A model generated the notes under the pieces. It was given only the letters and a program-made list of their open reading frames with translations, did not search any database and was not told the origin of the DNA. The position numbers and the translations under genes are program-made. Positions 34,010 through 42,210 of a DNA stretch of 64,000 nt are shown here, one piece after another (the stretch's first letter is position 1; every line of letters begins with the position of its first letter). The stretch spans positions 737,045-801,044 of the forward strand of contig NZ_LJGT01000041.1 in the NCBI RefSeq assembly GCF_001751365.1, in the 5' to 3' direction. The stretch is from Streptomyces abyssalis. Its GTDB lineage: Bacteria > Actinomycetota > Actinomycetes > Streptomycetales > Streptomycetaceae.

Positions 34010-35092
34010 ATGGTCGTCGAGGTGATCGTAGGGCTCGTGATCGCGTTGGCCCTGTACGCGATGGCGGCAGCGCGCGTGGTCCGGCAGTACGAACGGGGCT
34101 TGGTCTTCCGGCTCGGACGTCTGCAGTCCGGCCTCAAGGAGCCCGGCTTCACGATGATCGTGCCCGGCATCGACCGGCTGCAGAAGGTCAACATGCAGAT
34201 CATCACGCTGCCGGTGCCCGCTCAGGAGGGCATCACCCGCGACAACGTCACGGTGCGGGTCGACGCAGTCGTCTACTTCAAGGTCGTCCAGCCGGCCGAC
34301 GCGATCATCCGCGTCGAGGACTACCGCTTCGCGGTCTCCCAGATGGCACAGACCTCGCTGCGTTCCATCATCGGCAAGAGCGAGCTCGACGACCTGCTCT
34401 CCGACCGCGAGAAGCTCAACCAGGGCCTGGAGCTGATGATCGACAGCCCCGCCGTGGAGTGGGGCGTCACGGTCGACCGCGTCGAGATCAAGGACGTGTC
34501 GCTGCCCGAGACGATGAAGCGCTCGATGGCGCGGCAGGCGGAGGCACAGCGCGACAGGCGCGCCCGTGTCATCAACGCGGACGCCGAGCTGGAGGCGTCG
34601 AAGAAGCTCGCACAGGCCGCCGAGCAGATGTCCGAGACCCCGGCGGCGCTGCAGCTGCGGCTGCTGCAGACCGTCGCGTCCGTGGCCACGGAGAAGAACT
34701 CCACCCTCGTGCTGCCCTTCCCTGTCGAGCTGCTGCGCTTCCTGGAAGGGCCGCGGGAGACGGACGGAGCCAACGGCGGCAACGGCGGCAGGTCCGGCAA
34801 GGCAGCAAAGGCAGACAAGGCAGGTAAGGCTGTCAAGGCAGGCAAGGGCGCCAAGGGCGAGGAGAAGAAGTCCCTGCCGGAGGCGTCCGGTTCCGGAATG
34901 GCCGGGGTGGCCGTACCGCCGGACTACGCCCTTCCGCCGGAGGCGGCCGTACCGGAGGGTCCGGCTCCCGGCGCGCTCCGGCCGGAGGACGCGGAGGACG
35001 AGCTGCCCGGGGCGGCGGGGGAGCAGGCGTCGGAGAGCGCGGCCTCGGAGGAGGAACCGCCGCTGCCGGAGAGCCGCCGCCGGAGCAAGTAG
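34010..35092 (+). CDS. SPFH/Band 7 (stomatin-like) membrane protein
   Basis: Stomatin/slipin-type protein of 360 residues. One N-terminal membrane anchor (VVEVIVGLVIALALYAMAA) precedes a complete SPFH domain (about 25-190: QYERGLVFRLGRLQ, PGFTMIVPGIDRLQKVN, GITRDNVTVRVDAVVYFKV) and an Ala/Glu/Gln coiled-coil (QAEAQRDRRARVINADAE). The last 120 residues are a disordered tail with a Lys/Ala/Gly repeat (KAAKADKAGKAVKAGK) that resembles histone-H1-type tails. Such proteins scaffold membrane microdomains. ATG 34010 is preceded by AGGAGG. No NfeD-type partner gene is adjacent. Confidence 0.93.
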   Translation: MVVEVIVGLVIALALYAMAAARVVRQYERGLVFRLGRLQSGLKEPGFTMIVPGIDRLQKVNMQIITLPVPAQEGITRDNVTVRVDAVVYFKVVQPADAIIRVEDYRFAVSQMAQTSLRSIIGKSELDDLLSDREKLNQGLELMIDSPAVEWGVTVDRVEIKDVSLPETMKRSMARQAEAQRDRRARVINADAELEASKKLAQAAEQMSETPAALQLRLLQTVASVATEKNSTLVLPFPVELLRFLEGPRETDGANGGNGGRSGKAAKADKAGKAVKAGKGAKGEEKKSLPEASGSGMAGVAVPPDYALPPEAAVPEGPAPGALRPEDAEDELPGAAGEQASESAASEEEPPLPESRRRSK

Positions 35093-35171
35093 GGCCTCCC
35101 GGCCGGCCTGACCCCAGGCACCTTGCAGCGGAATGCCCACGGCGCAGGGAGCCCGCTGCAGAAGACGCCGG

Positions 35172-35224
35172 CCGGCGCGGAGGCCGAGGGACGGCGGGAC
35201 CGTCCCGGTCGGCTTCCGCGCCGG
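35172..35224. terminator. long bidirectional terminator
   Basis: A stem of about 23 bp (arms 35172-35194 and 35200-35224, one mismatch and a 2-base bulge) between the convergent Band 7 and methyltransferase genes. Confidence 0.75.
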
Positions 35225-35266
35225 TCGGCGCGCTGCTGATCTTGTACGTGCGGAGTCGCCCGGGCC

Positions 35267-36355
35267 TCAGCCCAGCCGGTGGACCGGGCGGCCGTCGCCC
35301 CAGCGCTTGATCGCTTCCTCGTCGGCGAACGCGAGGGCCCTCAGCATGTTGCCGCCGTCGGACGCCTTGACCGACTGCTGCAGGCGCCGGCTGTGCTTGT
35401 CGCTGAGCCTCGTCGTTCCGGCCTCGATGGAGTCGCCGTAGAACGGCTCGAAGGCCACGCCCGCGAAGCCTGCCTGGCGGAGCAGCTTCGGCATGGTCTC
35501 GCGCGAGTAGAACATCAGGTGGTTACGGGTGAACCCGTTCCACCTGGAGCCGAACGCCTTCCGCAGCAGCGAGTCCGCGTTGACGGTGAGGATCATCAGC
35601 ACGCCGCCGGGTGCCAGCAGGTTGCGGAAGCTGGTGAAGTCGTCCACGGGGCGAGGCAGATGAGCCAGCACCGACCACAGGGTGACGACGTCGAAGCCCC
35701 CTGCCGCGATCTCGGGAACGTCCTCGGGGGCGCCGAAGTGGGCCTTGGCGGACGTGAGGCGCTCGTTCGCCTCCTTGACGGAGTCCGGCGAGAGATCCAC
35801 GCCCTGTGCGTCGAAGCCGCGCTCCTCGGCCAGCTCCAGGAAGAGCCCCGCGCCGCAGCCGAAGTCCAGCAGCCGGCGGTTGTCGCCCTCCTCGAAGACC
35901 GGCTTGAACGCGTTCATGGCCTGGCGGTAGCGGCGCTGCCTGTTCGCGGCGTAATTGCCGGTCAGGAAGCTGCTGTAGTTCTTGGAGTACAGGTCACCCA
36001 GGCGCTCGGGCAGGATGTTGGGGTTGCGGTACAGGAATCCGCAGGACGGGCAGCGCACGACGTTGTACTGCCATGCGGTCTTGCCGTTCTTCTTCACTTT
36101 GGTCGGCTTGTAGAGCGGCTGCTGCCGGGACTCGCCGCACATGTGGCAGGTGATGAACTCCTCGATCGCGCCGACCTTGACGCGGGACCGGTATTCATCG
36201 AGCGATATCACCGGTGACTTGCGCAGCAGCACCTGCCACTGCAGCTCCCTGAATATTCGTTCGCCCGGCCTTACGTAGACGCGCTGTTCCCACGGAACGC
36301 TGTCGTATCGCGAACCGTATACGGCGCGGGCGACGGCTCGTTTGGGTGACACCAT
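35267..36355 (-). CDS. zinc-ribbon class I SAM methyltransferase
   Basis: Protein of 362 residues with an N-terminal zinc-ribbon (Cys70, Cys73, Cys102, Cys105 in CHMC and CPSC) fused to a class I methyltransferase domain. The SAM loop is RLLDFGCGAGLFLEL, followed by the acidic QGVDLS strand and the VVTLWSVLAHLP motif. This architecture occurs in enzymes acting on sugars or polyketide/peptide intermediates, but no biosynthetic cluster surrounds it. ATG 36355 has GAGAGG upstream. Codon use is slightly less GC-biased than in its neighbours. Confidence 0.88.
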   Translation of the reverse strand: MVSPKRAVARAVYGSRYDSVPWEQRVYVRPGERIFRELQWQVLLRKSPVISLDEYRSRVKVGAIEEFITCHMCGESRQQPLYKPTKVKKNGKTAWQYNVVRCPSCGFLYRNPNILPERLGDLYSKNYSSFLTGNYAANRQRRYRQAMNAFKPVFEEGDNRRLLDFGCGAGLFLELAEERGFDAQGVDLSPDSVKEANERLTSAKAHFGAPEDVPEIAAGGFDVVTLWSVLAHLPRPVDDFTSFRNLLAPGGVLMILTVNADSLLRKAFGSRWNGFTRNHLMFYSRETMPKLLRQAGFAGVAFEPFYGDSIEAGTTRLSDKHSRRLQQSVKASDGGNMLRALAFADEEAIKRWGDGRPVHRLG

Positions 36356-37223
36356 GGGGCTACCTCTCGGGGACGGCTTTCGGTTCACAGTGTCACCCGG
36401 GACCGGCTTTATTCAAATAGTGGGTGACGTCTTTGTGTACTGATCGCCTGCTGTCTCTTTCTGAACGGCCTCAACTGCCCTTGAGCCGGGCTCCGCTGGA
36501 GGAGATATCTCCCGTTATGTCTGATTCATCGGAGAGTTTGGTCCGGGTTTGGTGCGCTGTTACAGGAGTGCAGCATTCGGTCCGGCGCCGGATGTGCGGC
36601 CCTCGTGGAATTCGCGGAATCCCTGTAGCCGGAGATGGACGGTACGTGTTCTTCTGCGGTCTCAGCAGGGCATTCCATGCACTTCCGACTCATGAATGAA
36701 ACCCCGAATCCGGCACTGCGGGAGGGGATGCTCCGCTTGTGCAGGCCTCCCGGTCCGGTTCCATCCGGCGCGCCATCTTCACCGTCCGGTCAATCCGTGC
36801 ACATGGCAGCGAATTTGGCAGCGGTGGCGTGACCGGCGTGAAGTCCGTGAGGGCGGCAAGGAATGCCGACGGGCATTCTACGAATCAGTAATGTGACTCA
36901 GGGCGACTGTCATGACTTGGTAACAAGCGGGTGCGGCGTCCCGTAAAGCGAGGCGCATTACCGGGAATTGGGCCCGCGATCGCCGTTCACGGAAGATCCG
37001 GCCCGGCCGGGCGATGCCTGCCCACGGGGCCCGGCCGGACGGTGATCCGGGGCCGTCTGGCTGCCGCGCCCCGGGCCGTCCGTCTGCCGTGCCCGGGTCG
37101 CCGTCCGGGAGCCTGGCGGACGCCACCGGGTGCCTTCCGGGAGCCCGGCGGGCGCCACCGGGTGCCCACAGGCCGGCTGCCGCCTCCCCTGCGGGCCCCG
37201 CGCCCCGTGGTGCCGTAGGTACG
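36356..37223. other. gene-poor region with lower GC
   Basis: About 870 bases without a convincing gene. The first 550 bases have visibly lower GC than the surroundings. Features: GTCACCC-N23-GGGTGAC (36392-36428), a 7-bp inverted repeat just upstream of the methyltransferase gene and a likely operator; and a 60-codon frame from ATG 36516 with GGAGGAG upstream, whose codon use is atypical. The rest is GC-rich and repetitive (see 37105-37166). Confidence 0.5.
37105..37166 (+). repeat. tandem 30-bp repeat, two copies
   Basis: 37105-37134 and 37137-37166 are near-identical (28 of 30 bases), with a period of 32. They are non-coding and lie just before the terminator of the minus-strand gene. Confidence 0.7.
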
Positions 37224-37275
37224 CGAAGCGCCCCCTGCCGGGCGTCACGGCGGACGCCGGGCAGAGGGCGCTTCG
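37224..37275 (-). terminator. 23-bp hairpin terminator
   Basis: Arms 37224-37246 and 37253-37275 pair with two mismatches around ACGGCG. It lies 155 bases beyond the stop codon of the minus-strand membrane protein gene. Confidence 0.65.
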
Positions 37276-37429
37276 TTGGCGATCGCGAATTCGCGTGGTG
37301 CGGCCTTTCGTGGCCTGCTTGACAGGCCGCGCAAGGCTCCTTCGCAGAATCCGCGCTCCGTGCGCACCTCTTCTCCACGCGGAATTCCGTATGAACCCCG
37401 TGATCCGGAGCCGGAACCCCGTGATCTCG

Positions 37430-37894
37430 TCAGAGCCGGCGCACGCGCGCCGAAATACCGTGTCCGATGAGGAGGTAGATCAGCGCCGGCAGGCCGTAGT
37501 TGAAGAAGACCCGCAGGCCTTCGCTCTCCATCGTGAAGATGTCCTGCGCCCACGCGGCGAGCCAGTCGGCGGAGCCCTTCACGAAGTCCACGAACGGATT
37601 CGCCTGGTTCGCCTCCAGCATGTACAGCATGATCCACAGACCCAGGATCACGGCCGCTATGTCGGCGATCGTGTGGATGACCAGAGCGGCACGCTGCGCG
37701 CCCTCGCCGTCGCGTGGACGCCTCTCCCGGCGCGGAGCCGGAGGCTGGCCGTACCCGTAGTCAGGGGGCGGAGGCGGACCCTGCGGGCCTGGCCCTGGAG
37801 GCGGCCCGCCCTGCCGGTACGCGGGGCCGGGCGGAGGCCCGCCCTGCCCGTGGTTGTGGTACGGCTGCCGGGGCATGGGTTGGGTGTCGCTCAC
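37430..37894 (-). CDS. small proline-rich membrane protein
   Basis: Hypothetical protein of 154 residues. The N-terminal 65 residues are Pro/Gly/Gln/Tyr-rich and disordered (GPPPGPAYRQGGPPPGPGPQ). Two membrane helices follow (ALVIHTIADIAAVILGLWIML and VFFNYGLPALIYLLIGHGI), with a short region in between (FVDFVKGSADWLAAWAQDIF). GTG 37894 gives the sequence SDTQPMPRQPYHNHG. Related small proteins occur widely in Streptomyces without known function. Confidence 0.82.
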   Translation of the reverse strand: MSDTQPMPRQPYHNHGQGGPPPGPAYRQGGPPPGPGPQGPPPPPDYGYGQPPAPRRERRPRDGEGAQRAALVIHTIADIAAVILGLWIMLYMLEANQANPFVDFVKGSADWLAAWAQDIFTMESEGLRVFFNYGLPALIYLLIGHGISARVRRL

Positions 37895-38351
37895 GGGATC
37901 GGTCCCTATCCGACGCGGAAACAGCGTCTTGTCGCAGGAGTCTCGTCCTCGTGCCCCTCCCTGCAAGCTCTGCCCTCTCGCGCCGCCCTGCACGCACGCT
38001 CGCTGCGTTGGCCAAAGCCCTGGTGGCTCCTCCCCTGGGCTTCGCCATGGGGAACCCCGAAGGACTTCTGGCCGCCTTGCGATCGCACGCACCGGACGAC
38101 GCCCCTGGGGGCCCCCGGGCCGTGAGGCCCAGGGGGAGGGCAGACATTGCCGGTCACGGCACTGGAGAAGAAGCGGTACGGCAGCAGGTGTACGGAAATC
38201 CAGGGGATCAAGAGACCAGGACGATCAGGCGAGATGCCGCCGGGAATTCCGGTGCCCGCATTCCCTCAGCGCCGTACGGGGGCGACCGCGTTACTCACGT
38301 CACCGCACCCACACATCAGCCCCACGCCGCCGTTCTCACATCCCCGCACGG
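37895..38351. other. structured intergenic region
   Basis: A 457-base gap between two minus-strand genes. 37960-38140 is dense in short complementary arms (CCCCTGGGGGCC near 38102, GGCCCAGGGGG near 38128, GGGGAACCCC near 38050) and could form a folded RNA or a dispersed non-coding repeat. No open frame carries a credible ribosome site. Confidence 0.45.
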
Positions 38352-38810
38352 CTACCCCATCATCGACGCCGCTTTCTTGATCGCCTCCCGTATGCGGAAG
38401 TAGGTGCCGCAGCGGCAGACGTTCGCGATCGCGTCGATGTCCTCGTCCGAGGGATTCTTCGTCTCACGGAGCAGGGCGACGGCGGCCATGATCTGGCCGG
38501 GCTGGCAGTAGCCGCACTGGGCGACGTCCTCCTCCAGCCACGCCTCCTGCACCGGGTGCAGCGTGTCGCCGTCGGCGAGGCCCTCGATCGTCGTGACGTC
38601 ACCGCCGTCGGCCTCGGACACGGGCACGACGCACGGGTTCACGGCCCGCCCGTCGAGGTGGCTGGTGCAGGCCTTGCACACGTCGATGCCGCACCCGTAC
38701 TTCGGGCCGCGCACGCCGAGCATGTCGCGCAGCACCCACAGCAGGGGCATGTCGTCCAGGGCGTCGACCGTGACGCTCTTGCCGTTGACGGAGAAGGTGT
38801 GGGTCGGCAA
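38352..38810 (-). CDS. [2Fe-2S] small subunit of a molybdenum hydroxylase
   Basis: Iron-sulfur subunit of 152 residues of the xanthine-oxidase family, like the alpha subunit of isoquinoline 1-oxidoreductase. The plant-type [2Fe-2S] cluster motif CGIDVCKACTSHLDGRAVNPC lies in the N-terminal half and the second cluster motif CGYCQPGQ with CRCGTY in the C-terminal half. It passes electrons from the molybdenum subunit encoded immediately upstream (10-base gap). No FAD subunit is present, as in isoquinoline-type and related periplasmic enzymes. Confidence 0.93.
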   Translation of the reverse strand: MPTHTFSVNGKSVTVDALDDMPLLWVLRDMLGVRGPKYGCGIDVCKACTSHLDGRAVNPCVVPVSEADGGDVTTIEGLADGDTLHPVQEAWLEEDVAQCGYCQPGQIMAAVALLRETKNPSDEDIDAIANVCRCGTYFRIREAIKKAASMMG

Positions 38811-38820
38811 CTCGGGCTCC

Positions 38821-41103
38821 TCAACGGGGGAATGGGTCGAAGTCGACGTCGAAGTTCACGGGGAAGGAGCGCGGGCGGGTCCCCGTCGCACGGGCATAGG
38901 CGTTGGCGATCGCGCCCACCGCGGCGGGCACGCCCAGCTCGCCGGCGCCCCCCGGCTCCGCGCCCTCCTCGGCGGGCATCACGTGAACGGCCACGTCCCG
39001 GGGGCTGTCGTTCTGCCGCGCGTAGTGGAACTGCGAATAGCTGCCTTCCAGCGGCAGCCCGTCCTCGATGTGGAGACCGGCACGCAGCGTCGTGGAGATC
39101 GCGTCCGTCAGGCCGCCGAGCATCTGCGCCTCCAGCCCGCGCGGATTGACGGGCCTCCCGACGTCGACCGCGATGACGGCCTTCGTCACCCGGGGCTCCT
39201 TCGGGTCGCGGGCGTCGATCTCGACCAGGCACGCCGTACGGGACTTGTACTCCTCGTGGAAGCCGACGCCCTGCGCGAAGCCCTCCGGCAGCTTCCGGCC
39301 CCACTCGCCGTCCTCGGCGACCTTGTCCAGAACCGCCCGCTGACGCGCGGACTTGAGGAACGAACGGCGGAACTCGACCGGGTCCTTGTCCATCTTCTCC
39401 GCCAGTTCGTCGACGACGATCTCCTCGGCGCCACGCGTGTTCGCCGAGTAGACCGACCGCCACGAGGCCGTGGGCATCCGCAGCGGCACCTCGCCCAGCA
39501 GCTGCGTCGTGACGCCGAAGTTGTACGGGGACTTCACCGTCGTCAGGAAGAGGGACTGCGCGAGCGTCGCGTTCCCGGCGACGGGCAGCTTCGAGGCGTT
39601 CGCGGTGAGGATCTCGCCCAGCCCGTGCCGGAAGTCGGTCTCGACGGCGGCGACCCTGTGCTCGAAGCTGATCACGTTGCCCAGGGAGTGCGTGGCACGG
39701 ATCTTGTGGTGGGTCGCGGGACGCATCCGCCCGTGCCGCATGTCGTCGATACGGGACCACATCAGACGCACCGGACGCCGGCTCTTCTTCGAGATCCGGG
39801 CCGCTTCGAGCGCGGCGTCGAAGAAGAGCCGCCGCCCGAACGACCCGCCGCCCTGGACGACATGGACGGTCACCTTCTCCTGCGGCAGCCCCAGCTCGGC
39901 GGCGATCGTCTGCTGCGCCACGATCGGCGACTTCAGCCCGGACCAGATCGTCGCCCGGTCCCCGCGTACGTCGGCGACAGCGGAGTTCGACTCCAGCGGT
40001 GCGTGACTCACGAAGGCGAAGTCGAACTCGGCGTCCGTGTGGTCCGTCAGCACCGGTGGCACCACGAGGGGCGGGGTGGCGGCGCGGAGCTTCTTGCGGA
40101 TGCCGTCGTCGGACAGACCGTCGACGGTGCCCCTGCCCCAGTCGACCTTCAGGGCGTCCTTGCCGTCGAGCGCCTGCCCGAAGGTCTCGGCCACGACGGC
40201 GACACCGGTCTCGACGGCGACTACGTCGAGCACGCCGGGCATGCCGCGTACCTGGGCCTCGTTGCGCACCGACTTCACCGTGCCGCCCAGCGTCGGCGGC
40301 CGGCGCACCATGGCGGGCTTGGCGCCGGGAACGTCCAGGTCGAGGGTGTACTCCTGCTGCCCGGTCACGATCGCGCGGGCGTCGATGCGGGAGGTGGGCA
40401 CACCGACCAGTGAGTGGTCCGACTCCGGCTTCGTCGCCGTCAGTTCGCCGCTCAGCTCCTCGGTCCGCTCACCGGCCGCCGCCGAAGTGAGGGAGGCGTA
40501 GGAGGCCTTGCGCCCGCCGGGGCCCACGACCACGCCCTCGCGCACGGACAGGTCCTCCGGCCTCACGTCCCACTCGCGGGCCGCAGTGGCGACCATACGG
40601 GCGCGGGCCGCGGCCGCTGTGTGCCGGACGGGGCCGTAGAGCGACCTGATCGAGTTGGAGCTGCCCGTGAGCTGGTTGAACAGCAACTCGGGCCTGGCGT
40701 CGTCGAGTTGGACACGTACGTTCGCCAGAGGGGTGTCCAGCTCCTCCGCGACGAGCATCGCCACGGCGGTGGTCAGGCCCTGGCCGACCTCTTCGCGCGG
40801 CAGCCGGAAGTGCACCGTGCCCTCTTCGTCGATCTTCAGCACCAGCAGGCCGGAAGTCGGCTTGCCGGCGAGGATGAGCACGTCACCGAGGTCGAGGATG
40901 TCGGCGGGCGCCGGAGGGGAAGGCACAGCCGCCCGCGCCTTCGAGGGGGCGGCCGACTCCGAGCCGATGCTCGTGGCGACGGCCAGGGTCGGTGCCGCCA
41001 CCAGATACGTCAGGAACCTGCGCCTGCCGTGCTCCCTGGGGCCGTTGCCGTCGGTACCGGTCCCGCCGGCCTCCGCATCGGCTTCCGCGTCCGCTCCCGC
41101 CAT
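38821..41103 (-). CDS. Tat-exported molybdopterin-binding large subunit
   Basis: Molybdenum-cofactor subunit of 760 residues of the isoquinoline 1-oxidoreductase beta type. A twin-arginine signal (GRRRFLTYLVAAPTLAVA) marks folded export to the outside. Molybdopterin-binding segments such as VVQGGGSFGRR, WRSVYSANTRGAEE and the C-terminal GAGELGVP (likely active-site Glu) are intact. It probably hydroxylates or oxidises an aldehyde or N-heterocycle with water as oxygen source; the substrate is unknown. ATG 41103 has GAAGGAG upstream. It is followed by the small subunit in one operon. Confidence 0.93.
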   Translation of the reverse strand: MAGADAEADAEAGGTGTDGNGPREHGRRRFLTYLVAAPTLAVATSIGSESAAPSKARAAVPSPPAPADILDLGDVLILAGKPTSGLLVLKIDEEGTVHFRLPREEVGQGLTTAVAMLVAEELDTPLANVRVQLDDARPELLFNQLTGSSNSIRSLYGPVRHTAAAARARMVATAAREWDVRPEDLSVREGVVVGPGGRKASYASLTSAAAGERTEELSGELTATKPESDHSLVGVPTSRIDARAIVTGQQEYTLDLDVPGAKPAMVRRPPTLGGTVKSVRNEAQVRGMPGVLDVVAVETGVAVVAETFGQALDGKDALKVDWGRGTVDGLSDDGIRKKLRAATPPLVVPPVLTDHTDAEFDFAFVSHAPLESNSAVADVRGDRATIWSGLKSPIVAQQTIAAELGLPQEKVTVHVVQGGGSFGRRLFFDAALEAARISKKSRRPVRLMWSRIDDMRHGRMRPATHHKIRATHSLGNVISFEHRVAAVETDFRHGLGEILTANASKLPVAGNATLAQSLFLTTVKSPYNFGVTTQLLGEVPLRMPTASWRSVYSANTRGAEEIVVDELAEKMDKDPVEFRRSFLKSARQRAVLDKVAEDGEWGRKLPEGFAQGVGFHEEYKSRTACLVEIDARDPKEPRVTKAVIAVDVGRPVNPRGLEAQMLGGLTDAISTTLRAGLHIEDGLPLEGSYSQFHYARQNDSPRDVAVHVMPAEEGAEPGGAGELGVPAAVGAIANAYARATGTRPRSFPVNFDVDFDPFPR

Positions 41104-41407
41104 CGTGGCTCCTTCGCAACAGGACGGCTGCCGGCCCCGCTCAAGAGGTCGCTCCGTGATCCGGCTTGCGAACACACTTGCGTGCCACGGCCTGCCGGGC
41201 AATGTGCCTTCGGTGACGATTGTGCGTAAGCGTTGGAAACGCGTGATCACACGTGGGGCGGCAGTCCACCGCGTTCGTGCCGGGGAGGGGCTGCGGGGGC
41301 GGGCCGGGCCGCTCCGGGCCGTATGTACCCGGCTGTCCGCCCGGCGGACGTGGACCGCGACACCGCCCGTCGCCGGACCGGGGCGTTGAGAGCGGGCGCC
41401 TGCGCGG
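41104..41407. other. upstream region of the molybdenum hydroxylase operon
   Basis: 304 bases with GCGTT-GGA-AACGC (41230-41242), a short dyad that may be an operator. No gene is seen. Confidence 0.4.
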
Positions 41408-41911
41408 TTACTCGCCGATCAGCCGCAGCCCGTACTTCCGCGTCAGCTCGTGGACCCATTCGTCGGAGAACGTGAGCCCGTGCAGGTGGCCCAGCTCTTC
41501 GCGGATGCGGAGGAACTCCTCGCGGTCGGGGGTCTTTTCGGCGGCCTCGCCGACCGCTTCGAAGAAGTCCTCGAAACCGGCGGGGGAGAGGATCTCCAGG
41601 ATTCTCGCCGGCTCCGGTCCGGCGTTCCAGAAGGTGTGCATGATCCCGCGTGGCTTGAGGATGTACGAGCCGGGACCGGCGGTGGCCTCCTGGTCGCCCA
41701 CGCGGGCGCCGACCCTGCCCTGCAGGATGTAGGAGAACTCGTCCTCGCGGGTGTGCGTGTGCGGCGGTACGAGCCGGCCGGGGGCGATGGGGTGCTCGAC
41801 GACCGAGAACTGCTTGTCGCTCTCGTCGCCGCGGATCTTGAAGTCGATGCCCATCCCACCGAAGTCGACCGACTTCCCCTCACCCGGTTCGATCACGAAG
41901 CGGGCCTTCAT
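41408..41911 (-). CDS. single-domain cupin protein
   Basis: Cupin of 167 residues. Motif 1 is PPHTHTREDEFSYILQG with metal ligands His51, His53 and Glu58. Motif 2 is PRGIMHTFWNAG with His92. The domain resembles quercetin-2,3-dioxygenase-like cupins. The C-terminal 50 residues are a charged helical extension (TPDREEFLRIREELGHLHG). ATG 41911 has GGGAGG upstream. It may be an enzyme or a sugar/small-molecule binding protein. Confidence 0.9.
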   Translation of the reverse strand: MKARFVIEPGEGKSVDFGGMGIDFKIRGDESDKQFSVVEHPIAPGRLVPPHTHTREDEFSYILQGRVGARVGDQEATAGPGSYILKPRGIMHTFWNAGPEPARILEILSPAGFEDFFEAVGEAAEKTPDREEFLRIREELGHLHGLTFSDEWVHELTRKYGLRLIGE

Positions 41912-42210
41912 GGCGGCCTCCCAGGTGTCGCTTTCATCACCTTCCTCCAGTTTAAAACGGTGACCGGACGGCGCCGGGGGCCGCGGACGCGGGCCCGCAC
42001 CCGCCCCGGCGGACGGTCGGCCCGGCGGGGCAGCGGGCCCCGCAGGAACCGGTCGCCCGGTCTAGGTACATATTGCTCATGCCCCGGCTGTCACGGCCTG
42101 TGATTCTGGGTGAGGACAAGGTGCGGCCGCGGTGCTGCGTCCGCGCTCCAGAGTTCAGCTCCGGTCTCTTGGTTGAGACGCCGTCAACTGCACGGGGAAT
42201 GAACGAGCGG
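41912..42210. other. divergent region between the cupin and sigma/LamG genes
   Basis: About 300 bases. It holds the conserved motif at 42062-42076 and a GGAAC (42045-42049) that resembles ECF -35 elements 12 bases before it. The 134 bases after the motif are the presumed leader. Confidence 0.6.
42062..42076 (+). promoter_or_regulatory. 15-base motif shared by the two sigma/LamG genes
   Basis: CTAGGTACATATTGC occurs here and at 53584-53598, 134 and 137 bases before the respective start codons, and nowhere else that was noticed in the window. Position and AT-rich core suggest a promoter -10 region or a regulator site common to both paralogues. Confidence 0.75.

Noticed and set aside
36516..36699. 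60-codon frame with a GGAGGAG ribosome site in the gene-poor region
   Set aside because: Codon use is unlike the rest of the window, the protein has no motif and the spacing to the start is about 11 bases; evidence is too thin to call a gene.
37277..38436. Repeated octamer GCGATCGC
   Set aside because: Three nearby copies were noticed, but at this base composition a few copies in 64 kb are expected by chance.
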